Of a stretch of 64,000 nt of DNA, positions 10,487 through 18,924 are shown piece after piece. Position 1 is the stretch's first letter. Each line of letters opens with the position of its first letter. Location: positions 62,001 through 126,000 of the forward strand of contig NZ_JAATVU010000001.1 in assembly GCF_013184745.1 (NCBI RefSeq). The letters are read 5' to 3'. The position numbers and the translations under genes were made by a program. Source of the stretch: Mangrovicoccus sp. HB161399. Its GTDB lineage: Bacteria; Pseudomonadota; Alphaproteobacteria; Rhodobacterales; Rhodobacteraceae. The notes below the pieces were generated by a model that saw only the letters and a program-made list of their open reading frames with translations, did no database searches and had not been told where the DNA came from.

Positions 10487-11611
10487 TCAGGCGAGCACGC
10501 CCAGCGAAGCCGGATCGAAGCCGCCGATCTCTTCCGCCGCGCCGCGCTTGACCTTCCCGGCCCAGTCCGCGTCGCTCAGCAGCACCCGGCCGACCGCAAT
10601 CAGGTCGAATTCGTCGCGCTCCATCCGCTGGACCAGCTTGCCAAGCGGGCTCGCGCCGGCCGCCTGGCCGCTGAAGGCGCCGAAGAAATCGCCGTCGAGA
10701 CCGACCGAGCCCACGCTGATCGTCGGCTTGCCGAGCAGCTTCTTCGTCCAGCCGGCGAAGTTCAGCCCGTCCTCGCCGTCGAGTTCCGGGAATTCCGGCT
10801 CCCAGAAGCGGCGCTGCGAGCAGTGGAACACGTCCACCCCGGCATCGGAGAGCGGGCCGAGCCAGGCCTCAAGCGCAGCCGGATCGGCGGCCAGCTTGAC
10901 CGCGTAATCCTGCTGCTTCCACTGGCTGACGCGCAGGATCACCGGGAAGTCCGGGCCAACCGCGGCACGCACCGCCTTGACGATCTCAAGGGCGAAGCGC
11001 GACCGCTCCTGCAAGGATTTGCCGCCCCAGCCGTCGGTGCGCAGGTTGGTGCCTTCCCAGAAGAACTGGTCGATCAGGTAGCCATGCGCGCCATGGAGCT
11101 CGGCCACGTCGAAGCCCAGCCGCTTGGCATCGGCCGCCGCCGAGGCGAAGGCGGCGATCGTATCGGCGATGTCCTCCTCGGTCATCTCGACGCCGCGCTT
11201 GTCGCCCGGGCCCACGAGGCCCGAGGGGCTTTCCACCGGCGCCTCAGGCTGCCATTCGCCGCCGCGGGTCGAGCCGGTATGCCAGATCTGCGGGCCCATC
11301 TTCCCGCCCTCGGCGTGGACGGCATCGATCACGCCCTTCCAGCCGTCGAGCGCCGCGCCGTGGAAGAACGGAATGCCCGGCAGGTTGCGCGAGGCCGGAC
11401 GGTCGACCACCGTGCCCTCGGACAGGATCAGCCCGACTTCACCGGCCACGCGCTTGGCGTAGTACTCGGCATTGGCCGCGCCGGGGATGCCCTCGGGGGC
11501 CATGCCGCGCGTCATCGGCGCCATGACGATCCGGTTCTTCAGCTCCAGGCCCTTGAGGGCGAAGGGGCGGAACAGGGCCTCGGTGCCGGTGGCGATGTTG
11601 TCAAGGGACAT
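10487..11611 (-). CDS. Old yellow enzyme family NADH:flavin oxidoreductase (alkene reductase)
   Basis: A 374-residue FMN-dependent TIM-barrel enzyme of the old yellow enzyme family, expected to reduce activated C=C bonds of unsaturated carbonyl compounds in the cytosol. Family motifs are NRIVMAPMTRG near the N terminus, the QIWHTGS strand, and ELHGAHGYLIDQFF with the substrate-anchoring histidines. The C-terminal half carries the phosphate-binding segment VGSVGLDG and a late AVGRVLLSD motif. A palindrome lies 35 bases upstream; it is identical to the one upstream of the HxlR regulator at 14040. This indicates control by that regulator, probably in response to electrophiles or quinones. Confidence 0.93.
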   Translation of the reverse strand: MSLDNIATGTEALFRPFALKGLELKNRIVMAPMTRGMAPEGIPGAANAEYYAKRVAGEVGLILSEGTVVDRPASRNLPGIPFFHGAALDGWKGVIDAVHAEGGKMGPQIWHTGSTRGGEWQPEAPVESPSGLVGPGDKRGVEMTEEDIADTIAAFASAAADAKRLGFDVAELHGAHGYLIDQFFWEGTNLRTDGWGGKSLQERSRFALEIVKAVRAAVGPDFPVILRVSQWKQQDYAVKLAADPAALEAWLGPLSDAGVDVFHCSQRRFWEPEFPELDGEDGLNFAGWTKKLLGKPTISVGSVGLDGDFFGAFSGQAAGASPLGKLVQRMERDEFDLIAVGRVLLSDADWAGKVKRGAAEEIGGFDPASLGVLA

Positions 11612-11720
11612 GTCGGTCCTCTCCTAGATTGCTGCGTTGCAGCTAAGGTATCTTTCGGATACCTGAGTTCAAGAAGGCACCTTTCCTGCCCCAGGTCACC
11701 CCAAGGATACCGCAATGGAC
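11612..11720. repeat. Duplicated reductase-hxlR intergenic region, copy 1
   Basis: This segment is similar along its whole length to 13936-14045. Both contain the start of a reductase gene reading left, the same palindrome, the CCCCAGG-CACCC-GGATACCGC stretch and an ATGGACGGC reading right. In copy 1 the ATGGACGGC at 11715 is the first codons of hxlR, after which similarity to hxlR is lost. Confidence 0.75.
11646..11664. promoter_or_regulatory. Predicted HxlR operator, copy 1 (reductase promoter)
   Basis: AGGTATC-TTTCG-GATACCT is a perfect 7-base inverted repeat with a 5-base spacer, 35 bases before the reductase start codon. The same 19 bases recur at 13971-13989. GTATC/GATAC half-sites are usual for HxlR-family regulators. 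Confidence 0.75.
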
Positions 11721-12298
11721 GGCGCCGTGGCGGGGCCCGCGAGGCGATGCCAAGATACTGTAACATTTGATTTTCGGAATAATTTCTTCACTGGCTCTCC
11801 GCGCTGAAGGCCAATGCCCTTGGACGATCCGGTCCCACTTCCGTTGCGTGCAGCGTTGTCCCGAGTGGGCTGGGCTCCTGGGAAACCGGCCGACCTGTGA
11901 TCCTGCGAAGTGGAATCTCAGCTTCAGGGCCGAGAGACAGCAGGGTGTCGCGAAGTTGACCGGCCCTGACGATGAGCCGCGGGTCACGGACCGGCTGGAG
12001 AACATCCGCAGGAAGGGCGGGCGGCAGGCCCATCCATGAGGTCTGGCTGATGCCGGTGGCCTTTCCCAGGACGCAGGAGGTCCGCCCGCTCCGGGCGTCC
12101 GGGAGTCCATTCTCGCCCCCCGGCAATGGTCCAGATGCCGGCTGCACCCTCGGGAGCGGTGCAGGCGGCCGCGCTCGGAGCCCGCAGTGCAGCGCTGCGC
12201 GCGGCCGGGGTGACGCTGGCGGTCATCGCCGGTCTTCGGAGACGATCCGGATTGCGAAGCCGGGAACCGGCACCGGGTTCACGAGGACCGAAGCGAAC
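11721..12298. other. Unrecognised stretch left of the IS256 relic
   Basis: About 580 bases with no supported gene. It follows a truncated hxlR start (ATGGACGGC at 11715) and precedes the IS256-type transposase relic. I expected decayed hxlR or reductase sequence here but could not align either with confidence. A 98-residue minus-strand frame lacks recognisable motifs. Confidence 0.45.
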
Positions 12299-13652
12299 AT
12301 GGCGTTGCCAGAGCGTGTTGAAATGCCGGCAGACGGTGACCGTGCGCGCGCAGTGCTGGCCCGCACGGCAGAGCGGAGCATGGACTGCGAGCGCGGGCCG
12401 ATCAGACCGGGGGACCCGATCGCAGCAAGAATGAGGCGGAAGAGCGGAGCCGTGCCGCGAAGGCGTCCGCTTGCCGCCGCGGACAGTCCAGCGCCTCAGG
12501 TGCCGCGGGCGGGACCGGGAAACCCATGTCGGCAGGATCGCTCCGGAAATCCGCAAGCCGGGCAGGCGCATCTATTTTCCGGGCTTCCCGGGCCGTGCAA
12601 GACTGCCGGGACGCCCCGAGAGGCGCACGCCATTGCCTTCTTTCCGATGGTGGACATAGGCCTCGTTGAGCGAGCCGAGTCCGCCATTGGCCAGTGGTCA
12701 ATCTGCCCAAGGCCATGGGCGCTGGCGGCATGCCGGAGACCCGGGCCAGCCGCCTGCGCGGCAGATGGACAGGCGCGCAGACGCGTTCCTGTCAAGGCCG
12801 GTTGAGGCGCCGGACCCCATTTGGCGCTCGAAGCGACCGATCTCACCGCCCCACGGGCGGGCGCGCTGCCATTGTCCCTCAGCCCATGAGCGCGAACTAC
12901 GCCGGCCGGGCAAGTCCGTGACACTCGCCCCGGCCGCGAACGCTGTCGGCAAGCGCGAGAGGCTGGGCGCGGCAACCAGCCGGCCGGAAGCAGAGACGTC
13001 CGGGACGGAGTTCCTGCGCTCTCTGGCCGACTGCGGCCTGCAAGGCGTGAAATTGGTGATCCCACGCTCACTTCGCGGGCGCGGCGCCGTCATGCACCGC
13101 GTCTCGAGCGCCTCCCAACGGCGCTGCCCGTTCATTCGATGCAGAACGCCCCGGCCAAGAGCGCACGTCCGTGGCGGCGATGCTCAAGACGGTCTTCGTG
13201 CAGGCGGCCGATGCCCAGCGGGACATCGTTGCCGATGCGCCAAAGGCAAGGCAGCCGAGGCCCGGCAAACTGATGAACGGCGCCCGCCAGGAGGTTCTGG
13301 CCTGCACGGGGCTCCGCCCGTTCTGCCTTGGACCGCCTCCCGGACTGTTCGCCGCCGCGCGGACTGGCGCGATCTCCCAGCGAACCCAGGACCCAGATCG
13401 TGGCAGCGAACCCGCTGGGACGTGTGGACCGCGAGATCAAGGGCCAGGCGCGCACCATTGGCGCGCGGGCACTCCTTCGGGTCCTGGAAGTCCTGCCCTT
13501 GCTCCCCGACATGCCGCCATCAACCGTCTCGTCGACGCATTCATGCTGAAGGCGAACGGCGAGTGTGCCGCCGCAGGCAGATGCATGTCGCTTGAAGCCC
13601 TTCCCGTGCGATCGTCGCCCAGAACACCAGGCTGCCCGCCGTGGCGACCTGA
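12299..13652 (+). pseudogene. Decayed IS256-family transposase gene
   Basis: Pieces of a mutator/IS256-type transposase can be followed in order across all three forward frames. From ATG 12299 come an N-terminal DADGD/ARTAER stretch, RDRETHVGRI and IYFPGFPGRAR, AMGAGGMPETRASRL, RRADAFLSRPVE, SRPEAETSGTEFLRSLADC with GLQGVKLVI, AAMLKTVFVQAADAQ, NPLGRVDREIKGQ, AAINRLVDAFMLKAN and finally RCMSLEAL. The expected C terminus NTRLPAVAT and its TGA stop survive at 13650-13652. Many small indels and substitutions, including loss of the aspartate normally following VKLVIS, make it inactive. The remaining length of 1.35 kb is close to a full element, so decay was by point mutation rather than large deletion. 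Confidence 0.82.
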
Positions 13653-13940
13653 TCAGATCCGGACCTCCCGGAAGGTCCGCGAACCTTGCCTCGCACAGGG
13701 GCACGATCCGGCCTGCGTGGCGCAAAGCCGGAACTCCTCGGTGCGCACGAGGGCATCACGGCCGCAATGGCGCGCGTCTGCCAGGCGGAGCCCTGGATTT
13801 CCCGATTTCCGGGGAGGCGAAAGACGGCAAGCCGCGGAAGATCGGGAATTTTCGCAACCTGATTGCAATGCGGCGGGCCCGGCCTGGCGAAGGGCAGAAC
13901 AATGTTCCGATACCAAGGCGATGTCGCCAAGGGACATGTC
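13653..13940 (-). pseudogene. 5' remnant of a second old yellow enzyme gene
   Basis: Read leftward from 13940, this starts MSLGDIA, against MSLDNIA in the intact reductase at 11611, and shares the DNA around it. Nucleotide similarity continues with shifts through the codons for ALFRPF. It reappears near codon 95, where TTCGCGGACCTTCCGGGAGGTCCG matches the codons for SRNLPGIP. It ends exactly where the IS256 relic ends. The simplest reading is that a duplicated reductase gene was interrupted by the insertion and then decayed. Protein-level identity is low between the two ends, so the call rests mainly on the start region and the late match. Confidence 0.55.
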
Positions 13941-14045
13941 GCCTCCCTCCCCGTTGCAGCGTTGCGGCCCAGGTATCTTTCGGATACCTGGGTGCGACGA
14001 GGAACCATTTCCACCCCAGGCCACCCGGAGGATACCGCCATGGAC
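13936..14045. repeat. Duplicated reductase-hxlR intergenic region, copy 2
   Basis: Second copy of the region at 11612-11720, about 2.33 kb away in direct orientation. Here the rightward gene, hxlR, is intact while the leftward reductase gene is the decayed fragment. In copy 1 the reverse holds. Confidence 0.75.
13968..13992. promoter_or_regulatory. Predicted HxlR operator, copy 2 (autoregulation)
   Basis: CCCAGGTATC-TTTCG-GATACCTGGG is a perfect 10-base inverted repeat with a 5-base spacer. It lies 47 bases upstream of the hxlR start and its core is identical to the operator of the reductase gene. Confidence 0.78.
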
Positions 14046-14417
14046 GGCACCTGCATGATCCGCTTCTCGGCCGATTGCGAATGCCGCGTTCTCTTCGACG
14101 AGATCGCGGACAAGTGGTCGATGATGATCCTCACCGTGCTGGAGCCCGCGCCGCACCGCTTCAACGAGCTGAAGCGCTGCCTCGAGGGCGTCTCGCAGAA
14201 ATCGCTGACCCAGTCGCTGCGCAAGCTGGAGCGCAACGGCCTCGTGTCGCGGGAGGTGCTCGACACCTCGCCGGTCTCGGTGCGCTACGACCTGACCGAT
14301 CTGGGCCGCTCGCTGCTGCCGCCCTTCAAGGCGCTCTACAAATGGACCTGGGAGAGCCTGCCGCAGGTCGAGGCGGCGCGCGGCGCCTATGATGCGCGGG
14401 TGTCTCCCCGGACCTGA
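14040..14417 (+). CDS. HxlR-family transcriptional regulator
   Basis: A 125-residue winged-helix repressor of the HxlR family. The DUF24-type core is clear: DKWSMMILTVLEPAPHRFNELKR, the recognition region GVSQKSLTQSLRKLERNGLVSR, and the wing VSVRYDLTDLGRSLLPP. Cysteines at residues 5, 13 and 15 could sense electrophiles or oxidants, as in other HxlR regulators of old yellow enzyme and quinone reductase genes; this is inference. The ATG at 14040 has GGAGGA 8 bases upstream; earlier in-frame codons run back through the operator. A perfect palindrome upstream predicts autoregulation. Confidence 0.92.
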   Translation: MDGTCMIRFSADCECRVLFDEIADKWSMMILTVLEPAPHRFNELKRCLEGVSQKSLTQSLRKLERNGLVSREVLDTSPVSVRYDLTDLGRSLLPPFKALYKWTWESLPQVEAARGAYDARVSPRT

Positions 14418-15394
14418 AAAATCTCTCCGGACGGGGCATTCCCGCATCTCCCTGTGCGAAATGGCACGGTCCGATGGCGGCGCATCGGCTAGCTTGGCCC
14501 GGACACGACCCGGCCGCGGCGCCCGCCCTGCCGACCGGATTCCAGCGTCCCGCACGCTCCTGGCGCGCGGCCCAGAAGGGGGAGACATTGCGGCATGGCA
14601 AAGGCGGCCAGTTTATCCGGGATTTCGGGCGCTCCGGGCGGGTCGGAGAGCCTCGGCATCTGCCTCCTGCACCTACGCGGGCAGGAACATCCGGTCGACG
14701 GCAGCGCATTGACGGCATCGCGCGCGCCGGTGGCCAAGACCATGGACGGCCAGTCCGGCGGGCGGCCGGTCGATCTCCCGGGGGCATCCCCCGTCAGCCG
14801 TGCCGATCGCGACGGCACCGGCCCCCTGGCGGGCGGCAGCGCTGCAGCCACTGCCGGCGCCTCGATGATCTCCGGCGCCATCCCGCGCTCCGTCGGCTTG
14901 GACCCGCTGCAGGGCGGCAGGGGCCGCATCGGATTGCCGGCGCCCCCGCGCGGAACCGGGGACAGCCCCGCCGGCGCCGTCCGGTGGCTGATCCGCGACC
15001 AGTCCTTCAAGCATATCGGCGAGCGGCGCCCCGAGGCAGCCGACGCGGGCTTCGTTGGCGATGGCAGCCTGCCGGAAGGCGGCGGCGCGGACGGCACCAT
15101 GTCCGGCAATACTGGCGGCGGCGCCGTCCTTCCGGGCGGCGCGAACGCGCTGCGCTGTGGCCGCACAGGCGAGAATGCCGTCCGGGACTCCGGCAGCAGC
15201 GCGGGCAGCCGGATCATGGCCAACGGCCGATGCGCAGCCGAGCGGGCAGAGCTTCCGGCGATGATCATGACCCGTGCCGGTGACCGCGGGAACGCGGCCC
15301 AAGTTCCGGGCCGCGGCAGCGGGACCCTCGTTTTGGGGATGCCACGGCCCGGTTGCCGGAGGGCGATTTGGCCTTCTACCGAGGAGCCCGCCTC
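14418..15394. other. Gene-free stretch of 977 bases
   Basis: No supported gene. Long open frames exist on both strands, as expected at this GC content, but they are low-complexity Ala/Gly/Pro/Arg sequence without ribosome sites or domain motifs. I looked for transposase signatures like those in the other gaps and found none. Confidence 0.5.
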
Positions 15395-16267
15395 CTACCT
15401 GGAACGGCCGGGAAGCCCGGCGAGGAAGGCCCCGACCTCTTCCCGGGCGCGGTCGCGCAGCCCGGCATCGAAGACCAGCGAGGACAGGAAGGATTTCTCC
15501 CGCTGGTCGAACCCGTGATCGGCCTCCGCGAATTCGCGGACCGAAATCCGGGCGCCCTGCCCGGCAAGAGACCCGGCCAGCTTCCGGCAGGCCGGCGTGC
15601 TGATGATGGTGTCGTGTCCCCCGAGGATCATCAGCACAGGCGGCGCGGAGTCCCACGGGCTCCGCGCCGACCCGTTCAGGGCCCCGCAATAAGGATAGAG
15701 CAGCACCGCGCCGCGGATCCCCGCCAGAAGCTCCGCCGGCGGCGTCTCCCAGGCCTTGATCCCCGCAGGCAGCGCGGGCGCCATCAAGTCGGCCAGCGCC
15801 TCCATCGCCGTCCAGCCGCCATGCGAGGCGCCGAAGAGCAGCACGTTGTCCCCGTCGAGCGCCGGATCGGCCCGAACCGCCTCCAGCGCCGCCACCAGGT
15901 CGCCCGCCCGCTCCGCCCCGGGCAGAACCTGCCCGGCACAGACCAGCCGCCAGCTTTCCAGCTTGTCGAGCCCGCGCGGCCCGTGGCTGTCGAGGATGAG
16001 GCCGGCATAGCCCAGCCCTGCAAGCTCCTCGGCCCACCAGTACATGTTGTCGTGCACCCCGTCGCAGCCCGAAAGCAGGATCGCCACCGGATGCGGCGCG
16101 CCCTGCCCGTCCGGCATGAAATGCGCTGCGGGCGCCAGCCGGGCGATGCGGTCCTGCAGCGTGCCGGACTCGAAGGCGATCCCGGCGCGGTTGCGCAGCG
16201 TGTTGGCCCCGGCCAGCAGCACCAGCACGGCCAGGACCCCGGCGGTCCAGATCAGCGCGCGGCGCAC
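15395..16267 (-). CDS. Dienelactone-hydrolase-like alpha/beta hydrolase
   Basis: A 290-residue alpha/beta hydrolase. The N terminus has a signal-anchor (ALIWTAGVLAVLVLLAGAN), so the enzyme should face the periplasm. A GCDGVHDNMYWWAEELA region is followed by the nucleophile elbow GASHGG, with Ser expected to be catalytic, an Asp in the GGHDT loop and a His in EADHGFD, giving the Ser-Asp-His triad of the dienelactone hydrolase family. The GTG start at 16267 has GGAGG 10 bases upstream and overlaps the end of the preceding gene by 16 bases, so the two are translationally coupled. The substrate is unknown. Confidence 0.82.
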   Translation of the reverse strand: MRRALIWTAGVLAVLVLLAGANTLRNRAGIAFESGTLQDRIARLAPAAHFMPDGQGAPHPVAILLSGCDGVHDNMYWWAEELAGLGYAGLILDSHGPRGLDKLESWRLVCAGQVLPGAERAGDLVAALEAVRADPALDGDNVLLFGASHGGWTAMEALADLMAPALPAGIKAWETPPAELLAGIRGAVLLYPYCGALNGSARSPWDSAPPVLMILGGHDTIISTPACRKLAGSLAGQGARISVREFAEADHGFDQREKSFLSSLVFDAGLRDRAREEVGAFLAGLPGRSR

Positions 16268-17928
16268 CCCTGCTGCACCTCCGCGTCGCAGAAGGCGGTC
16301 AGCCGCGCGCTTTCCCCGGGGCTCCAGTTCGCCGGTTCGGTCAGCTCGGCCCAGGCCAGCACGTAGTCCGGCAGGTAATAGGCATGGCCGTGGCCGCCCG
16401 GCACCGACATCGCGATCGCCATGTCCATCGCCATCTGGAACTGCGTCACCACGGGGATGAAGCGGAAATTGGGCGAGACGTCGGGCGCCAGCGGCTCGCG
16501 CATCCAGTCCGAGGGCCGCCAGGTGGAGGCCGGGTCGTAGAACACGATCGCGTCGGTGGAATACTGCAGGAAGATCACCCGCAGGTTCCGCCAGGGCGCG
16601 TAGTCGCGGTCGAGACCGCCGTAGTGGGACATGAAGCGCACCGCCTCGCCGTCGGCCAGCACCGGCAGGATCTCGGGGCTGCCCTCGTCGCGGTTGCGCG
16701 TGGCGCGGTTCCACAGGTCCGACGGGAAGGGCGGACCGGCCCAGAAGGCGCCCGAAATCGGGTCGTTCGCCATGCGGAATCCGTTGACGCCGTACATCGA
16801 GGACCAGGCGCCGAGGCTCAGCCCGTGGATGTAGAATTTCGGACGGCTGACGGGCGGCAGGTCACGCCAGTAGTCGTGGATCACCCGGATCGTGGCCTCC
16901 GCCTGGTCGAGGCCGGACCGGGTCTCGAAGATCAGCGCGGCGGGCGACTGCATGAAGGAATACTGCACCGCGACCGAGGCCGTGTCGCCGTCATGCATCA
17001 TCTCGACAGCGTCGAAGGAGCCGGGATCGAGCCAGCCGGTGCCGGTGGGGCTGGCGACGATGAGGATCTTGCGCTCGAAGGCGCCCTGCCGGATCAGCTC
17101 GGACAGCGCGATGCGGGCGCGGATCTCGGGGTCGTCATTCTGCGCGCGGCCGACATAGACGCGGATCGGCTCCTTGGCGGGACGGCCCGTGAATCCGCTG
17201 ATCCGCGCGGCATCGACGCCATCCGCGATGAAATTCCGCCCCGGCTTGCCGAGCGCGCCCCAGGAGACCAGGGACTCGGCGCTGCCGGTCTTCATCGGGT
17301 CCTCCGGCGCGGGCCGCTCGGGATCGAACAGCCGCTGCGCAGTCTCGAAGGATTCGTCCATCACCGCGACCAGCCGGTCCACCAGCCCGTCGCGGGTCAG
17401 GAAGAACATCGCCAGCACGACGATCAGCAGGCCCAGCACGTTGGCGGCGCCCTGCGGCATGACATGGGTCAGGCGGCGGCGCGCCATGTCGAAGACCCGC
17501 TGCACGGCGAGGCCGAGCAGCATCAGCACCAGGAAGATGCCCGCCGCGAGGCCGACGATGCGCAGCAGGTGCGCGCTTTCGGCGGGGGACATGTCCATGC
17601 GCAGCCGCACGTCGTCCTGCCAGATGCCGTGCTGCCAGAGCGCGTAGCCCGCCACGGCGAGCGCGGCCAGAAGCGCCGCGTCGAGGATCGCCCAGGCGGT
17701 GCGCCCGGGCAGCGCGGTCAGCCCGAGGCTGCGCCAGACCAGCAGCAGGAAGCGGCCGATCAGGTAGCCCAGCCCCATGAGCGCGCCCGAAAGCGCGCCC
17801 TGCACGATCCAGCTTCTCGGGATCATGGACGGTGTCAGCGATGCTGCCAAGAAGAGCAGCGCGGTCACCAGCGGCCAGGCCGGGAACCCGGCAATGTGCA
17901 GCTTGTCTCGGTTCGGCACGGGCCGCAT
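16252..17928 (-). CDS. COG4425-type membrane alpha/beta hydrolase
   Basis: A 558-residue protein of the 'alpha/beta-hydrolase family, membrane' group (COG4425). The N-terminal half has about five hydrophobic helices, including a SLTPSMIPRSW motif typical of the family. The C-terminal half is a hydrolase domain with the nucleophile elbow GLSLGA, a SPTGTGW loop and a late GHGHAYYLPDY histidine segment. Its position in the inner membrane suggests a lipid or ester substrate, but none is established for the family. It is the first gene of a two-gene unit with the overlapping hydrolase downstream. Confidence 0.87.
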   Translation of the reverse strand: MRPVPNRDKLHIAGFPAWPLVTALLFLAASLTPSMIPRSWIVQGALSGALMGLGYLIGRFLLLVWRSLGLTALPGRTAWAILDAALLAALAVAGYALWQHGIWQDDVRLRMDMSPAESAHLLRIVGLAAGIFLVLMLLGLAVQRVFDMARRRLTHVMPQGAANVLGLLIVVLAMFFLTRDGLVDRLVAVMDESFETAQRLFDPERPAPEDPMKTGSAESLVSWGALGKPGRNFIADGVDAARISGFTGRPAKEPIRVYVGRAQNDDPEIRARIALSELIRQGAFERKILIVASPTGTGWLDPGSFDAVEMMHDGDTASVAVQYSFMQSPAALIFETRSGLDQAEATIRVIHDYWRDLPPVSRPKFYIHGLSLGAWSSMYGVNGFRMANDPISGAFWAGPPFPSDLWNRATRNRDEGSPEILPVLADGEAVRFMSHYGGLDRDYAPWRNLRVIFLQYSTDAIVFYDPASTWRPSDWMREPLAPDVSPNFRFIPVVTQFQMAMDMAIAMSVPGGHGHAYYLPDYVLAWAELTEPANWSPGESARLTAFCDAEVQQGCAAR

Positions 17929-18010
17929 CTCCGCCCTCCTCTCGTGTCCGCCCCGATCCTCGCCGGGACGGACGGATTTTTCTACCCCACAGGCATCGCC
18001 CGGCCAGCGA

Positions 18011-18364
18011 TCAGTTGCCGCGGATCACCTGGTAGAGCGCCGGATGGATGCGCACGCCTTCGATCTGTGGGAAGACCCGCGCCTCCTGCATCGCGCGGGT
18101 AGCGGCGGCGAAGCTCTCCGGGCTTTCCCAGGTGGCGATGTTCACCAGCGGGAAATCGGCTCCCTCTCCCAGCGCGCCGTGCAGCGCGGTGGAGACGTAG
18201 CCCGGCTGTTCCTTCAGGAAATCGCGGGCGGCCTCCCAGGCCTCGATCACGCTGTCCCGCTTTCCGGCAGGGACTTCGAAGACGTTGATCAGCGTCACCT
18301 CCGCTTGGCCGGCGGCGGGCAGCAGCGACAGGGCGAGCGTGCCCAGGGCAGTTTTCGGGGTCAT
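18011..18364 (-). CDS. Secreted ABM-domain (antibiotic biosynthesis monooxygenase-like) protein
   Basis: A 117-residue protein with a signal peptide ending near AAGQA, followed by a ferredoxin-like ABM domain (VTLINVFEVPAGKRDSVIEAW, QPGYVSTALH, FPLVNIATWES). Members include cofactor-free monooxygenases and heme-degrading enzymes, but many have no known activity. It diverges from a MarR regulator, and the shared 125-base region carries three palindromes, one of them directly beside this gene's start. Regulation by that MarR protein is therefore likely. Confidence 0.83.
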   Translation of the reverse strand: MTPKTALGTLALSLLPAAGQAEVTLINVFEVPAGKRDSVIEAWEAARDFLKEQPGYVSTALHGALGEGADFPLVNIATWESPESFAAATRAMQEARVFPQIEGVRIHPALYQVIRGN

Positions 18365-18375
18365 CGGGACATTCC

Positions 18376-18472
18376 TTAGCTTGCTATGTTTCCGAACGCG
18401 CCCGCCGGGCCGGCTCCGGCGAGTCGCGGATATTGGATAGCATGCTATGGAGCTATTGCATAGCCTGCTATG
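18376..18472. promoter_or_regulatory. Three MarR-type palindromes in a divergent control region
   Basis: Three related inverted repeats are present: TAGCTTGCTA (18377-18386), ATAGCATGCTAT (18437-18448, perfect) and CATAGCCTGCTATG (18459-18472). The last two are centred 23 bases apart, about two helical turns, and lie directly upstream of the MarR gene. The first lies 12 bases from the start of the ABM-domain gene. Confidence 0.8.
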
Positions 18473-18489
18473 TAATGCGAGGAAGCGGG

Positions 18490-18924
18490 ATGTCCTTCGA
18501 CCGCAAAGCCTCGGCCGGCTATCTGGCCAACCATCTTGCCCGGCTGTTCGCCCGGGCGATCCATGCGCGGATCAAGCCGCTGGGGCTGAGCCCGGGGACC
18601 TTCCCGGCGATGCTGGAGCTCTGGGCGGAGGACGGGCTGAGCCAGCGCGAGCTGGTGGCGCGGCTCGACATCGAGCAGGCGACCATGGCCAACACGCTGT
18701 CGCGGATGGAGCGCGACGGCCTGGTGAAGCGGCTGCGGGACGAGCATGACGGGCGGCTGCAGCGGGTCTGGCTGACCGAGAAGGGCCGCGCTCTGGAGGC
18801 GCCCGCCGTTGCCGCGGCCGAGGCGGTCAACGCGCAGGCGCTCGCGGCCCTGCCGCCGGAGGAGCGGGTGCGGTTCCGCGACGCGATGGCCAAGGTGATC
18901 GCCGGTCTCCAGGGCGGCAGCTAA
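18490..18924 (+). CDS. MarR-family transcriptional regulator
   Basis: A 144-residue winged-helix regulator. The MarR core is visible: LARLFARAIHARIKPLGLSPG, the recognition helix DIEQATMANTLSRMERDGLV and the wing DGRLQRVWLTEKG. The ATG at 18490 has GAGGA upstream at good spacing; an earlier ATG at 18433 would place the operator inside the coding region. The palindromes at 18376-18472 are its probable binding sites and predict autoregulation as well as control of the divergent ABM-domain gene. Confidence 0.92.
   Translation: MSFDRKASAGYLANHLARLFARAIHARIKPLGLSPGTFPAMLELWAEDGLSQRELVARLDIEQATMANTLSRMERDGLVKRLRDEHDGRLQRVWLTEKGRALEAPAVAAAEAVNAQALAALPPEERVRFRDAMAKVIAGLQGGS

Noticed and set aside
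10037-11770. 577-codon plus-strand frame across the reductase gene and its flank
   Set aside because: Antisense to the old yellow enzyme gene, with low-complexity sequence outside it.
11972-12805. 277-codon plus-strand frame as a possible gene
   Set aside because: Only part of it (from 12299) matches an IS256 transposase, and that match continues in other frames, so it is a relic rather than an intact gene.
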